Source: Mucor racemosus
Taxonomy: Eukaryota > Mucoromycota > Mucoromycetes > Mucorales > Mucoraceae
Assembly (NCBI GenBank): GCA_027405735.1
Contig: JAPEHQ010000001.1
Coordinates: 6,200,001 to 6,264,000 of the forward strand
DNA length: 64,000 nucleotides
Direction: 5' to 3'
Positions 1-11,809 of the stretch are shown piece after piece. Below the pieces are notes generated by a model. That model was not told where the DNA came from, ran no database searches, and saw nothing but the letters and a program-made list of their open reading frames with translations. Each line of letters opens with the position of its first letter. The stretch's first letter is position 1. A program made the position numbers and the translations under genes.

Positions 1-2245
1 ATTTGGTGTGCAATTTCAGAAGCAATGTCGAGTTTACCAAGTTGGATAGAGAGATCGAATTTTTGATCTATATCAGTGGTAACTTCAAGAGCTAATTCTT
101 TAAGATCTTGAGATTCAAGGAATCTAGCAACACGGCCACGTTGATCAGCAGGAATAGATTCGAGTAAACTAGCAGCAGAATCGAGATCACCACGAAGAAT
201 TGCAGTTTGGTATTGAATAACGGTTAAAGATAATCCATAACTGTAAACATTAACATCTCTATCAGCCATATAGATTCTATTATCTCTAGGAGCATAACCC
301 AACAAATACATTGGCTTATCAAAATGACTAATAGTATATGTCTCTGTACCGACAAGATAATTCATACGATTAGAGGTGTTGGTGTAAATGAAACAATCAC
401 CAGCCCAAGAACCAGTTTTAACACCTTCAGGAATCTCAGTGATAAACTCAAAAGCATCCTCAACACCTTCCTCTCCAGGGTCGCCACCATTTTCAAGGAA
501 TTGAGCATAAGCTTGAGCATTGTATCTCAAAACATAGAACGAATCTTCGCAAGCGATTGCGATCAAATCGCCGGCATCAGACCAGTATACACTTCTAGAA
601 TCGACATCAATACGACGAACAACTTCTCCATTCTCCCAATCATAAAAGTTCAAGAAGCCATTACCACGAACACCAAGCAAGGCACCACCATAAATTCCTT
701 CAGCACTATAATTTAATTTAGGAAGCAAACCAGCTCTTTCCTTGAAGTTTTTAAAGATCTTAACCTTTGTAGCAGATTCACGAACAGCATAAACATTTGA
801 ATCATCAGCCCAAACAAAATCAAGACCACTACCAAAACTCTTGTTTCTCCAGGCTAAAGCAGTATAAATGATATATTCACCATCACCGCAAACTACAACA
901 AAACGACCATTAGGTGAATGTTGAAGAGTTTGAGGGTAGACTTCACAGCTTCCAAGATCTTTGATGGGTAATGCCAAACGTTCACCATCCTTGACATTAT
1001 CGTCAATGCCAGTTTTGATATTAGCTGTTTGAATTTCAGAATGTTTGGCCCAAATAATCTTTCCAGACAAATCCATAGAAACAGCAGGCTCTTCTCTACC
1101 GAGTTTAATAACAACAGCACCTTCATCGTAACCTAAAGCAACATTATTGCCATTCTTTTGGGTGGCCATGCACCAAGAACGCTCTAAACCATAGTTCAAT
1201 GTATTTTCAAGGCGATAGGTATCGGAATTCCAGAGACGAACTGTGCCATCTTCAGAACCAGACAAAATGATGGGTAAATTAGGATGAAAAGCAGCAAAAT
1301 TGACATTTTGGTTGTGTCCTTCAAGTGTTTGTACACAATTTTTGTTTTGATAATCCCAAATTTTAACAAGATTATCATCAGCACAAGAAATCAAATAAGG
1401 CTTATCACCACCTTGGTAATAATCTACAAAATTGACACCCTTTTCATGACCTTCCAAAGTGAAATTGGGGACATTGGATCCAAGTGACCAGACCTTGATC
1501 ATACCATCAAGACCTGCAGATGCAAATGTGTTGGAATCTTTGGGGTTAAAAGTTAAATGCATAACAAAATGAGCATGGCCCTCAAAAACCTATAAATTCA
1601 AATGTTAATTCGAGATTATGGATATTAGTGAATCTTCTTCATACTTGTGCACATTTCCATCCTTTTTCCCAATCCCAAAGACGAATAGTCATATCATCAG
1701 AACCAGATAATAAAAGAGGTTGAGTAGGGTGAACTGCAAGACAACGAATGTAATCGGGATGAGCTTCAAATTGAGTAACCTTTTCAAGAGTATTGTAGTT
1801 GAATACACGAATTTGAGAATCATCAGCACCAGTAATAATCCAATTTTTACGAGCAACAAACTTTGCAGCACGAACTATAAATTATGATTATCAGTAAGCA
1901 TTTCATCTATATTTGATTTTCGTATGTCTATGTACCGGGTGTTTCTGAAACTTCGATAGTTTTAACCAAAGCCTATTTTAAATGATTAATATTTCAAGCA
2001 AAAGAAAAAGTTACAAATGGAGTAGATAATTTACTTGTGTTTCGTAGTTGTAGATTTGGACAATACCGCTGTATAAACTAGTCAATAACCAAGGTTCGGT
2101 TGGATGCAAGTCGACGCACTTTACACGTTCTGAACGCGATAATAATTTACGCTATAAATTAGATATTAATATTAGCATTTTCTCGAAAAAAAGTTACTGA
2201 ACTTTATAAAATAGTGTCGATACTTGCCTTAATATCAATGCGCAT
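1..2245 (-). CDS. SEC27: Coatomer subunit beta' (beta'-COP), N-terminal 664 codons; 3' end beyond the window
   Basis: WD40 subunit of the COPI coat, which forms vesicles for Golgi-to-ER retrieval and binds dilysine cargo tails. Five exons read from splice signals: 2228-2245, 2035-2151, 1936-1972, 1645-1874 and <1-1590; all phases agree. The protein starts MRIDIKRKLLSR and continues with [15 protein letters not shown], the usual beta'-COP start. Successive WD blades carry motifs such as [26 protein letters not shown] and [12 protein letters not shown], followed by the second propeller and the start of the helical solenoid ([12 protein letters not shown]). The family is normally about 800-900 residues, so roughly a quarter is missing past position 1. 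The first coding exon is only 18 nt and its donor is GC (gcaagt), a rare but accepted GC-AG intron. An upstream 5'UTR intron is likely because an acceptor lies just before the ATG. Family assignment is firm. Confidence 0.95.
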
Positions 2246-3697
2246 ACCCTAAAAAAAAGAAACCATGTTAGAATAAATTTTCACATATACGCGTAAACAG
2301 TTCTGAAAGATAAAATGGGATTTATATACAAGTGTTTCCTCATCTTGTCTCAAACTGAAAGGCCATTTTTCAAAAACTAGTAAAAAGGCTCATTTTCAAT
2401 TTGAAAGGCAAAATACATAACAGACTTGATAAATACATCCCATTTAAAATAGCAAGTTATATATATATATACATTACCATTTTTATTAGATGACAAGTTT
2501 ATGTATAGTCTTAAGAAAAAGGTAAAGCAAAGAAGTGTTGAAAAAGAAATAGGATGTAGCCTTAACTATTTGGAACACCTCAGTCGAGTGCGCCAATCCA
2601 ATAAGAAGAGGAAACGAAGATAAGTTTGAGTACGTATCGCGGTCGTTTAATGTATTTGAGGCCTTTGTTACTCCTGAACACAACGTGGATCGTTTTATTC
2701 GTTAGATGCCCAAAGATATCAATGAGATAGTTAATGAGCCTATCTAGTCTTACTGATCAAAATCAGCACCATTTTTAGGGATTTTACATTATAGAAGATA
2801 TGTTGCATGTTTTGTCCTGCTCAAGGATCTTACTATTCCTATAATTTAATCCATTTAGAATGGCATTTCTGACATTTGAGAAGCATTGGGTTGCAATGCA
2901 AATTCTTCCTTTTTGATTTTTGGAGTAACAATGTACCTGTGGAAAGCCAAAATAAAGGAAGAAAATTTAATTTGGTAATGCTTCGATCATGTAAAAAATA
3001 TTAATTGGTTTTGTGTTCAAATATATGTACCAAAAATATATAATCAATAGATTCATTTGATGGATTGTTGTTGCTACATGAAATGCGGAATTGTAATTAC
3101 GCTAGTCATTTTTTCCGTTTTCAAAGGAGGTAGTGTTGGTTTTTCATCGAAAGAATAATAATATAAAAAATAATTGTCATTACTATCTCAATATGTGCTT
3201 TACTTTTGTAAACTACATTGAATTTTAAAAATCTTTAAACCTTTCCTGTCGTGTAATATCCTGACTGGATGATTTAAAAAATCAATGCAAATATATGATA
3301 CCAGCTACAGCCGCCATCCGAACACATGGTGTCAGTTAATCACTGACATAGAAGAAGATATCAGGTGCCATACAATATCTCATAAATTGGCCGCCTGATA
3401 TACTACAATGTAGGTAGATATAAGGTATTATGTAAGAATACTAACTAGACATTGAGACACTTACCTCAAGACTATTCTTCCTCTTTTAAAGTTTATTGAA
3501 TAAATAATAATTCTTATAGCAATTTTGGTAGACTCCAGTGGTCTTTCCATATGAATCTGTTCTCATTGAGCCTTTTCTTTTTGATAAAACTAATATACTG
3601 TACCTTTTATGCGCAAAACTCTTCAATTAGATAGTCGAAGGTATATTTCAAAACAATGTCTACCGACACTACATTTAGTAAAAAATGTAAAAAGAAA
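2246..3697. other. Intergenic, upstream of beta'-COP
   Basis: AT-rich sequence between the divergent beta'-COP 5' end and the tRNA. A possible 5'UTR intron acceptor of beta'-COP lies next to its ATG. Short open frames here have no family-like composition. I see no gene or clear repeat. Confidence 0.5.
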
Positions 3698-3768
3698 TGC
3701 TGGTAGCAGGAATCGAACCTGCGTCGACACGGCCACAACGTGATGTACTGCCACTATACTATACCAGC
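3698..3768 (-). tRNA. tRNA-His (anticodon GTG)
   Basis: Read on the minus strand, a 7-bp acceptor stem GCTGGTA/TACCAGC closes a full cloverleaf. The anticodon loop is TTGTGGC (GTG) on a CACG/CGTG stem. The T arm is GCAGG-TTCGATT-CCTGC, which includes a perfect B box. The discriminator base is A and CCA is not encoded, as in eukaryotes. No intron. A T-run shortly downstream on the minus strand fits a Pol III terminator. Confidence 0.94.
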
Positions 3769-4750
3769 TTCAGATATTAAGTAAAGTGTTTCTTTTAATA
3801 GATAGTAATAGTAAACGTTTTGAGTCACGTGATATAATTACGTGCAGCCGGCCTTTTCTGTTCCGTTGATCTGCTCGGTATTTAGTCATTACTGATTATG
3901 AGAATATAAACTCATGTAATATACTTTAATAATAAATTTATTTTATGAAATTCACAAGATTTCTGATAAATATTGTTGCAAGTGTTTAAATATACACAAT
4001 GAATAACTAGAAAATAAAGTAAAAACTAGATATATTTATTGAGTATATTGTAGAGAAAAAGATAATGAATCCATCTCGAACGACATCAGGATTCAGAGTA
4101 TTTATATGTTTTGGAAGCGTGGATATAGAGTCTTCAATACAGAGTGTATGAAAGGATGATTTCATCGTCTTGAGGAACTAGTTGATTACAACATGATGAT
4201 ATAATAGGTTGGCCAGAGCAAGTTTTGTAGGATACGACCAAGTTAAGTATATAGGATCTTCATGCTTGATTAACTTTAGACAGTGAATGTTTTATACAAA
4301 TGGAATAGCTGAATTCCATATTCAGGAACGAGTTCATGATTGGCTCACTTCAGGATCTCAGGCTACACCATATCATCACAGACTAAATGTAACATAATAA
4401 CTAAATGAAATAAAATTGACATACATCATTATCACCTCATACTCATCATTCTATGCTAAGACTCATGTCTAAATAACCCTTTGAGCACTTCTACTAGTAA
4501 TACATGTACCCAGTCTAGACTATGTCCTAAACAGTAAGAAAAAATAATATATAATTTAATACAGGGACTGGTTAAATTTAACCACACAAACACTGAAGAG
4601 AATTTGTTATGTCAATACTGTATTATATCTTAGGTCGCAGCACACTCAAGTTTTCGGTCACTATTTGGTATTATAGTAGATCAACATGCGTCCACGTTGA
4701 TTTACATGAGTTCTAGTTAATTGGTGTAATGTCCTTAGATAGTAATTCTG
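3769..4750. other. Intergenic AT-rich stretch
   Basis: No gene, RNA or internal repeat recognised. It lies between the tRNA and a solo-LTR-like repeat. Confidence 0.4.
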
Positions 4751-5101
4751 TGCGTAATATGTACTATAATCTTGTAATAGAAGATTGAGGCTATTAAAAA
4801 AAAGTACTAAGAGGAGGACGCTGTTGGTGTTACTAATTATAGTTGACTATGACTTTGGCCAATACTTACTATGCATTAAGTGTGTTTAATATGCGACAAG
4901 TATTAGTAAGTAATAGATCGGTTATTATGGTTGTGTTTAATAAGTTTATTTGATTAAAATTATTAATATAAAGAAAGAGAACAAATATTTTTACTAATAA
5001 TGTTCTATATCTGATTTAACATTTGCATATTTATATGAAATTTCAATTGAAACTAATTCATCCAATTCTTGTTGAAATGCATTGTGAGTTAAACTATTAC
5101 A
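4751..5101. repeat. Diverged solo-LTR-like repeat, same family as 8061-8401
   Basis: About 350 bp aligns along its full length with the element at 8061-8401 (shared words include AGTAATAGATCGGTT and AAGTTTATTTGATTAAAATT). It starts TG and ends ATTACA. Flanking 5-mers (TTCTG and TTGAG) do not match, so this copy is old or has lost its target duplication. Confidence 0.7.
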
Positions 5102-5366
5102 TTGAGTAATAGTTATGATAAAAAGTATATAAATGCATCCTCTGGATGTATAGTTAATAAAAAGCGTAATATTTTGGCAAGATTATTTCTTAAGACCGTT
5201 TTGACATTTCAATAATTTCCCCTCTTGCTCTTATCATTTTGTGATTCTATTTATTTACAATACTTTTGAAACGAAAATTTCTTTTTTTGTTATTAATTAA
5301 TATAAAACTTGACTTAATTATTACCTTGATATGTGTGAATATGCGTTAGTCTTATAATTTACTAAC

Positions 5367-7264
5367 GGAGGTTAATTATAAATGAAGAATAATTAATTAA
5401 TTATATATAGCTGTTTTATATCTAATTATACTTTAAATTCTTATTTTAGAAAAATTGAATTTGGATATAATATAAAATTGATATATTAAAGAAATCAATC
5501 ATGGTGAGTGTAAACTTTTTATATGTACTTTCAAGAGAATTATGTAATACGTTGCATGGTAGAGAATATGACCTGTAATAAGTCAATAAACTATTACTAT
5601 AAGTCAGTGATGATTGTATTAATTACCTAATAGACCTATAATTAGTATTATGAGTTGTACTTGTATATTACCTTATTGTTACAAAACGAAAAAAAAACGA
5701 AAATAAAATTACATAAAAAAAAATTATTATATGGTATAAATATGATCACGTGATAATTGCTAGGGAATAGTACGCCTTATACTTCTATTATATTTATTTT
5801 ATTAATTCCTTTATCTATCAGGCTTTTCAATATATACAATACTTTTTTTAACTCTTTTATGCTTTAATGAAACTTCTTCTTCCATAATTTCATCTTCGTC
5901 AAAATTGATAGAATCGACTTCTAATTCATCAAGGCTCATATTTAATAATTTATTTTGTAACGTACTTATTTCAATTAGATTTTTATTTATCTTAATCTCA
6001 TCATTAAATGCAATTTGTATCTTACTTTCTTTTATAGGAAACTCAAAGCCATCACTATACCAAAGCTTATGATGCGGTAATTCTTCTATATTATAATCTT
6101 TAACCATTTGCCAAATATTTTTCAGTAAACAAGATAATTTAAATTGTATATTGTAATGTTTTATATCAGATACCTGTACAGATGCTCTGTTATTATTAAA
6201 CCTCTCAAATTTACTTCCTATAACACTAAATTCATTCTCTATTATGGATCTAAAGCTTCCAAATACGCTGTTAAAATGTAATTCATTCACACTCAATTTA
6301 CTATCCTTTTCTTTTCTAACTGGATACATAAAATGCATATCTTTAAATTCATATCCAAGATTAATTCCATTTTCTTTAAATTGGTTTATAAATAGTGGAT
6401 AACCTCCATCCATAGCCAAACAATCACCATTATGTAGTTTATTATAGAGATTCATTTTTAAGAACATTGTACCATCATTAGATTCACCACATTTTTCGGA
6501 GTCTGAAATATAAATTATCATTTTATTCATATCACAAACAATTTGAGTTCTGACACCTGGTTTTTTTAATTTATAAGAATGTAATTTTATTCTTTCTGTA
6601 TCTGGATTGTAGTATTTTATTTTTGAGTCATGACCATCTATAATTAAAGTTACATTCTTAAATCCTATTGGGTTATATAGTTTTGCAGATAATAATCTTA
6701 TCTTTATATTTGAAAATAAGTTTAACAAATCTGTGTTTATTATTTTATTGATTCTTTTATAATTGTCTATCCAAAATTTTTTATATAAATCATAAAAAGT
6801 AGCATAGCACATAAATTGAGACATTTTCTGCCCTGATAGACCACAAACTAAATGATATAATAAAATAAGACCTTTATCTAATTCAGGATATGGACCTGGA
6901 TACTCTTGTGTCCCATATAAAATATTTAAAAAGTAAAATACAGGAATATAGCCTAATTGATTAAGTAATACATCTTTTATAAAATTTATATCTTTCATAT
7001 ATTTTAAAGTAGTTCTATGATTATATTTTTTACTAATTATTTTCCAATTAGATTCATAAAAATACCATTTATCAATTATTAATCTATTAATCTCTATATT
7101 AATCTTTTCTTTTATATTCTCTTCTTCTGTGTCATTCATTTATCATTGTATACCTTTTTCAATTATTAATATTTAAATATGCATTAAATGATAAAATGAG
7201 ATTATCTGTCTGAATTTAGGATATAAAAAATAAAAAGAATATAAATTCAATCTGACCAGACGCC
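5367..7264 (-). mobile_element. PIF/Harbinger-type DNA transposon, copy 1 (1898 bp)
   Basis: Near-identical in sequence and equal in length to the inverted copy at 45892-47789. The + strand ends are GGAGGTTAATTATAAATG and ...GACCAGACGCC; the termini share only a short GG-G inverted match. One intact transposase ORF fills the middle. The left flank ends AAC and the right flank begins AAT. Neither matches across this copy, but each matches a flank of the other copy, giving 3-bp target duplications as expected for PIF/Harbinger. See the finding on inversion. Superfamily is assigned from transposase motifs plus the 3-bp duplication. Confidence 0.85.
5811..7139 (-). CDS. PIF/Harbinger-like DDE transposase (DDE_Tnp_4 type), copy 1
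   Basis: 442-residue intronless ORF, apparently intact. The DDE signature fits PIF/Harbinger nucleases: D168 in TLIIDGHDSK, then KLKKPGVRTQIVCD and a SEKCGESNDG turn, D244 in LAMDGGYPLF, and E301 in FRSIIENEF followed by GSKFERFNNN. The N-terminal 160 residues are helical and probably bind DNA, but I recognise no named domain there. The C-terminus is acidic then basic (residues about 405-442). The translated product is identical to that at 46017-47345, so the copies are recent or homogenised. No second Harbinger ORF (Myb-like) is present. Codon use is extremely AT-rich compared with the housekeeping genes. Confidence 0.86.
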   Translation of the reverse strand: MNDTEEENIKEKINIEINRLIIDKWYFYESNWKIISKKYNHRTTLKYMKDINFIKDVLLNQLGYIPVFYFLNILYGTQEYPGPYPELDKGLILLYHLVCGLSGQKMSQFMCYATFYDLYKKFWIDNYKRINKIINTDLLNLFSNIKIRLLSAKLYNPIGFKNVTLIIDGHDSKIKYYNPDTERIKLHSYKLKKPGVRTQIVCDMNKMIIYISDSEKCGESNDGTMFLKMNLYNKLHNGDCLAMDGGYPLFINQFKENGINLGYEFKDMHFMYPVRKEKDSKLSVNELHFNSVFGSFRSIIENEFSVIGSKFERFNNNRASVQVSDIKHYNIQFKLSCLLKNIWQMVKDYNIEELPHHKLWYSDGFEFPIKESKIQIAFNDEIKINKNLIEISTLQNKLLNMSLDELEVDSINFDEDEIMEEEVSLKHKRVKKSIVYIEKPDR

Positions 7265-8894
7265 AATAGGTTCCAGTGATGGCCACGTTTGTGTTTATGA
7301 TATTGGAGAGGTAAGAATAAAACTTAACATAAATCACCTCTAGCGCAATAATTATAAGGTAAGACTATATTATCATCAAATAAACTACCATACAATATTA
7401 ATATGTACAAATATTTACAGTAATAAGCTTGATACAAATGGGTACAACATCGTAAGTTCTTGAAAAAATTCTGAGGTATTATAAAGCCTCTTATTTTTAA
7501 GATCTACAAGGCTTATAAGCGGAATATTAATTTAGAAAATTATTTTTGTCCAGATCATCAATTTTGACATTTTTTAAATTTTGTTTTCTGATTTTGCAAA
7601 TCTAGAGTGAATTATACTACCAATTGTAAAAACAAAAAATATACACATATACAACATTTAGCGCTCTATTCGCTTAACAAAAAATAACAAACATTTTTAT
7701 TGCAAAATATTACATAAAAATCCTTTAACCAAAAACTCGTTTTTGGGCCAAAAGTACAAATTTTCATTACTTGACATTTAATATTAAGCTTTTATAAAAT
7801 GTGTATTAGTCATGGCTACAATTTTCTCTCATAATGTAGTATATTTAAACGTTAATTTTGGTATTAAAATTTGATTTTTCTGTTTTTTGATGAAAATCAT
7901 GAGTGTTGGTAAGGATGAAATGAGCCTTGAAAATGTCCGCTACAAAATCTGAATTTTCAGACCATACATGTTTAAGTATAAGAAAAGTTGAAAAAAACGC
8001 CTTTCATTTAAAACTTAGATATATCATCGTATAAGACATGACTTAGCTGTTCAATCTTGTTGTAATAAGTACTATGATATTGTAATAGGTTGAGTCCATT
8101 AAGAAAGAAGTACTAGAGGTGGACGTTGTTGGTGTTACTAATTGTAGTTGACTATTACTTTGGTTAATACTTACTATGTATTAATTGTGATTAATATTTG
8201 ACAAGTAGTATTAATAAGTAATAGATCGGTTGTGGTTGTGATAATAAGTTTATTTGATTAAAATTATTAATGAAGAAAAGAAACAGATATTTTCACTAAT
8301 GTTCAATATCTGATTCAACATTTACATATTTATATGAATTATACAACTGAAACTAATTCATGCAATTATTGTTGAAACATCATGTAATGTGAATCATTAC
8401 ACTTGTTATGCTTAATTAAGGCGTCGCTCTAGGGGCTCGCTTTTGCAATTTTTTAATGAATCTATGATATGACAGCCGGTTTTTCTGGTAGAAAATACAT
8501 GTTTCTATGATAACATGATAACTGATATTGCCTAATTTGCTTAATTTATAGTTCAGGCGCTGTAATGCTGCTTTTACATTAGCTGAAATGTGCAATTTAG
8601 CAGGGTTTTAAATGCGCTAAATAATGTAAAGCCTTAAAAATCCTTTTATACGTGTGCTGTTTCTCTCTTTTTGTTTTCATATTCCAACGATATATTCACC
8701 GTTTGATAAGGCATATCAGACTATCAAGCTGGTATTCTTTTCCTGTATCTTAATATGCATTCTAACATAAGGGACTAATGTTTTTAATATAGGTAGCAGT
8801 CTATAATGGAGACTAATATTTTTATTTAACTGCATTCTAAGATCAAATCGAAGTCAATAGTCTTTATATCTATTCAATCCAAAACTAGAACTAG
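7265..8894 (+). repeat. Dynein-fragment repeat, copy 1 (3' half)
   Basis: Begins inside the dynein intermediate chain-like reading frame (GSSDGHVYVYDIGE) right after the Harbinger element and follows the 12325-13650 copy for about 1.5 kb, with many substitutions. Shared non-coding landmarks are CACCTCTAGCGCAATA, GTGTATTAGTCATGGCTACA and GGCGTCGCTCTA. It is interrupted by the solo LTR at 8061-8401. The matching 5' half is at 47793-48320. Confidence 0.75.
8061..8401. mobile_element. Solo LTR (341 bp) with 5-bp target duplication CTTGT
   Basis: Starts TGTAATAAGTACTATG and ends AATCATTACA, giving the TG...CA ends and TGTAAT/ATTACA inverted termini typical of LTRs. It is flanked by CTTGT at 8056-8060 and 8402-8406. 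The homologous repeat near 13130 has the uninterrupted site, which fixes both boundaries. No internal retrotransposon sequence, so this is an LTR-LTR recombination remnant. Confidence 0.85.
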
Positions 8895-8902
8895 CTACAA
8901 AC

Positions 8903-8972
8903 TAGCATTGGTGTCGAGCCGGGTTTTAACATCCAAATTTACTAGTATAAGCTAGGCTCGATAGCATCCCTA
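8903..8972. mobile_element. 70-bp hAT-like MITE with 8-bp target duplication
   Basis: Starts TAGCATTGGTGTCGAGCC and ends GATAGCATCCCTA; the end read in reverse complement is TAGGGATGCTATCGAGCC, an imperfect terminal inverted repeat of about 18 bp. Flanked on both sides by CTACAAAC (8895-8902 and 8973-8980). The 8-bp duplication and TAGGG-type terminus are hAT hallmarks. The same 70-bp unit is at 14443-14512. Confidence 0.8.
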
Positions 8973-8980
8973 CTACAAAC

Positions 8981-9985
8981 TCACGAAATATTCCAGAAAG
9001 TGATAAAATTTCAAATGATGATATTGAAACTTAAAAAAAGAATAACCTAATGTCTTGTCTAATAGTCATAGCTTTAATCGTAGCTATACTTGAGAACAGA
9101 TCTTTTTATAACTGACAATCGTAAACTAAAATAGTAAGTTTAAAGAAGGTTAATTTGTTTAAATTTTATGAGCGATAAAGTAACACCTATAATAGTAAAT
9201 TTGGCTTGCATATAAATTTAAGCAGTAAGGGTTATTCAAGTTTATGCTCGAGCAAAAACCATTGTTGCTGCAAAGATTATAGCTATAATAATATTTACAA
9301 ATAATAGTAATCGTAAATATATTGGCACTTGCATGTATTGCTCTACATCAACAGCTTATTGAATTGTATTGTCTATATAAGTATATATAAGCTATATTAA
9401 ATAAAAGCAAATGTAAATTAAACCCCCTTTCTAGTAAAAAAAAAGCAATGGAATTTTGAGAACGGCACGATGCTCATTTAAAAACCAATTTGTGCCCATA
9501 CAATCAGCTTATTATACTCATGGTCAGATTTTACTATGATGCACAAATAGGGATAATGATATGCTTATGGGCAATTCTACTATTATGCATACATGGGATT
9601 AATGTCATGCACATGGAGATAATCTATAACCCTACACATACAGGCTTAGCGTTGTACTCGTGTGCAGTTTCTTTTGTTGTGCTCATGTGCATCCTGTTAT
9701 CTTCTTAGCCATTATTCAGTGGGCGCAATAACTCATCAGCAGACTATAGTGTGCAGCTTACCTGGGTACAACAGAATTATCTTGTGCAGTACAGGTCGGC
9801 CGTAGTGCTTTTATATATAAATCCTTTAAATTTGTGATTTTATGGACTTTTTTTGAATTCGGCTGTATCATCTTATACTTTTCAAGTTAAATACGTTATT
9901 AGGCTAATAATGAGGTAGGTTGTATTTATGCTTTACTTAAAATAAGCCTTTGAATAATTAATAGCAATACAGTCGAACCTTAATT
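8981..9985. other. Intergenic, no gene recognised
   Basis: AT-rich. The 9480-9790 stretch is richer in GC and in CATG/TGCAC words, but its only open frame (72 codons) has no family resemblance. Confidence 0.4.
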
Positions 9986-10160
9986 TTGGTATGAAATTTC
10001 GCTACCTGCATCTTATAGCTGCTTGGGATATTTAAACAACCGAGTCCGGGCTGTCCGGTAATTTTTTCTAGAGATTTAAAGCTTGGAAATATTATTAGAT
10101 GGCCGCTTCCGGAGATTGTTCGGCTTTTTTTTGGAAGAGTGACCATTGGCAAAAATATGA
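9986..10160. repeat. Short CCGGACAG-containing repeat, shared with 45340-45545
   Basis: Read on the minus strand it matches 45340-45545: CCAATGGTCACTCTTCC, then GCCGAACAAT, GCGGCCA, TCTAGAAAAAATTACCGGACAG. Both copies lie beside a TGTTG-family element. The open frame across it is not convincing as a gene. Confidence 0.6.
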
Positions 10161-10171
10161 ACCATATATTA

Positions 10172-10704
10172 TGTTGTATGTCACCAAGTATCATATGTTA
10201 TCACCTTCTACGACGGTATCAATTCATCTTACAATCTATTGATTACAACATGTATTGAAGTACAAAGCCTTGATATTGGATATAAAAACCTCCTAGCGTA
10301 CTAAGTTTAATCCAATAATCACCAAGAACGCTTGGATCTCAATTATGATACCATATTATTTTATCCCAGCGGTTAATTAATCAAGTAGCTATCAAATCAA
10401 CATCCAAGCACATTTAGCGCAGCATTAAAACAAGGCAACTCACAAGCTTTGCGAGAACGGTTAAATTATGATTGATCCATTTCAATTTTTAGATTACTAT
10501 CAAACAGATCTAATGGTTTAATAGTTCCTTAAATTACAATTCAGGATCTCAATGTCACATCAATATAAAACGTCATACTTTTATATCTAAATAAACGATA
10601 TATTGTTTTTATTATACAGTTGAAGAACTGATTCATTACTCATTCTCGTTTTTTAATTGTATTCTTTTTAAGTATTGTTTATCAAACCTGAAAATACACG
10701 ACAA
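10172..10704 (+). repeat. TGTTG...CAACA family repeat (about 530 bp), copy A
   Basis: One of several dispersed copies (also 13653-14187, 32740-33290 in reverse, 44462-45333, 50241-50785, 62854-63700). Shared blocks are GTTATCACCTTCTAC, AAGAACGCTTGGA, AAGTAGCTATCAAATCAAC, TTTAGCGCAGCATT and TTTTATATCTAAATAAACGA. Consensus ends TGTTGTATGCC and ACGACACAACA look LTR-like, but I found no target duplication. Confidence 0.75.
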
Positions 10705-10886
10705 GGCTAAACCTTTTGCAATTCTGCGGATCAGCGCTAGAAATGCCTGCCATTGCAACGGGAGGTTATTTGGATTCATATTCGTTGAGAAGAACTGATA
10801 GACTTGCTGATCTTAGTAGGTGTAAGTAGCAGATAACCAACTTTTTGCTCAAACTGGCTGAACGTACAATAATTTATGGAGGCTGT

Positions 10887-10932
10887 TAGTTTTGGTGTCC
10901 AGCCAGGATTTGTTAGCCAAATTTACTAGTAG
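10887..10932. mobile_element. Truncated hAT-like MITE fragment
   Basis: Matches the first two thirds of the 70-bp MITE (TAGTTTTGGTGTCCAGCC, then GTTAGCCAAATTTACTAGTA) and then breaks off. No right terminus or target duplication. Confidence 0.55.
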
Positions 10933-11097
10933 GCATATCATCATATCATATGCATTAATGAAAAAGAAACCAATTTGCTAGACATATGATGCAAAACATA
11001 CTAAGAAAAAAAAAGGAGGATCATATTTGATGAGAAGCAAGGTCATCGGAGATTCTCTTTCGAAATTCATATCCTAATATCAAAGGGCTTTCCCTTT

Positions 11098-11185
11098 GGC
11101 GGGGGGTTTGAACTCACAAATATGTGTGTCGCACTCGATTTGTAGCGCATGCGCTTCCTGTTAAACTTGCCACTCTCCTTCGGTC
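11098..11185 (-). repeat. tRNA-like sequence, probable SINE head or decayed tRNA
   Basis: On the minus strand it has GGAGAGTGGCAAGTTTAA, which resembles a tRNA A box, followed by GCATGCGCTACAAATCG and a T-arm-like TTGTGAGTTCAAACC (B-box-like). Stem pairing is poor, so it is not a functional tRNA. Confidence 0.4.
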
Positions 11186-11809
11186 TACAATTTTAATCCC
11201 CATACATGTGAACATGACGTATTTGTCAGTTTTTTACTATTTTAGGAAATGCAGCAGAATAAGATGTATTTTTTCTCTTTGGAAATAATAGTAGAGCTTT
11301 CCAGGAATTGGTAGTAGACATCATCTGAAAGAGATGCTAATTTCTGATGGAGATATAAACAAAACTCAATATTCTTAGTACATTAATATTAAGCCGCATA
11401 ACATAAAAATTGAAGATCGATGAATGTAAAACAATCTTTGCCAAAATGGGAATTAGTATAACATCATCTACAACGCATAATAGAAAATCAAGTGATATTC
11501 AACAGATGCAACTGCATTGGAAAATTCAGCTTTTAGGTATTTCTACACCTATAATTATACTGGAAAATTAAAGTACGCATTATTCATCAAATTAAAGACA
11601 GACACCAATTTTCCAATCTACCAGTATTAAATGTAGATATCAATTGTGTAATCTCTACCAATGCGAGATAGTGATATAATATACTGTATGAAACAATCAG
11701 TTTGACAGTTATAATCAATGGTAATAAAAATACTAATAATAATAGGATCAAGTTTTTAAAGTAATAACAAAAAACTACCAACAGTATGCTAGTAAATTAT
11801 AATTTAATA
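11186..11809. other. Intergenic, no gene recognised
   Basis: AT-rich sequence between a tRNA-like relic and the dynein-fragment repeat. Nothing identifiable. Confidence 0.35.

Noticed and set aside
324..1487. Open frames on both strands at 324-716, 893-1126, 1196-1384 and 1284-1487
   Set aside because: They lie over the beta'-COP reading frame in other frames and have no family features.
9490..9708. 72-codon open frame
   Set aside because: No recognisable domain, no promoter or splice context, in a gene-free stretch.
10172..10704. Calling the TGTTG repeats proven solo LTRs
   Set aside because: Ends are LTR-like, but none of the copies checked has a 5-bp target duplication.
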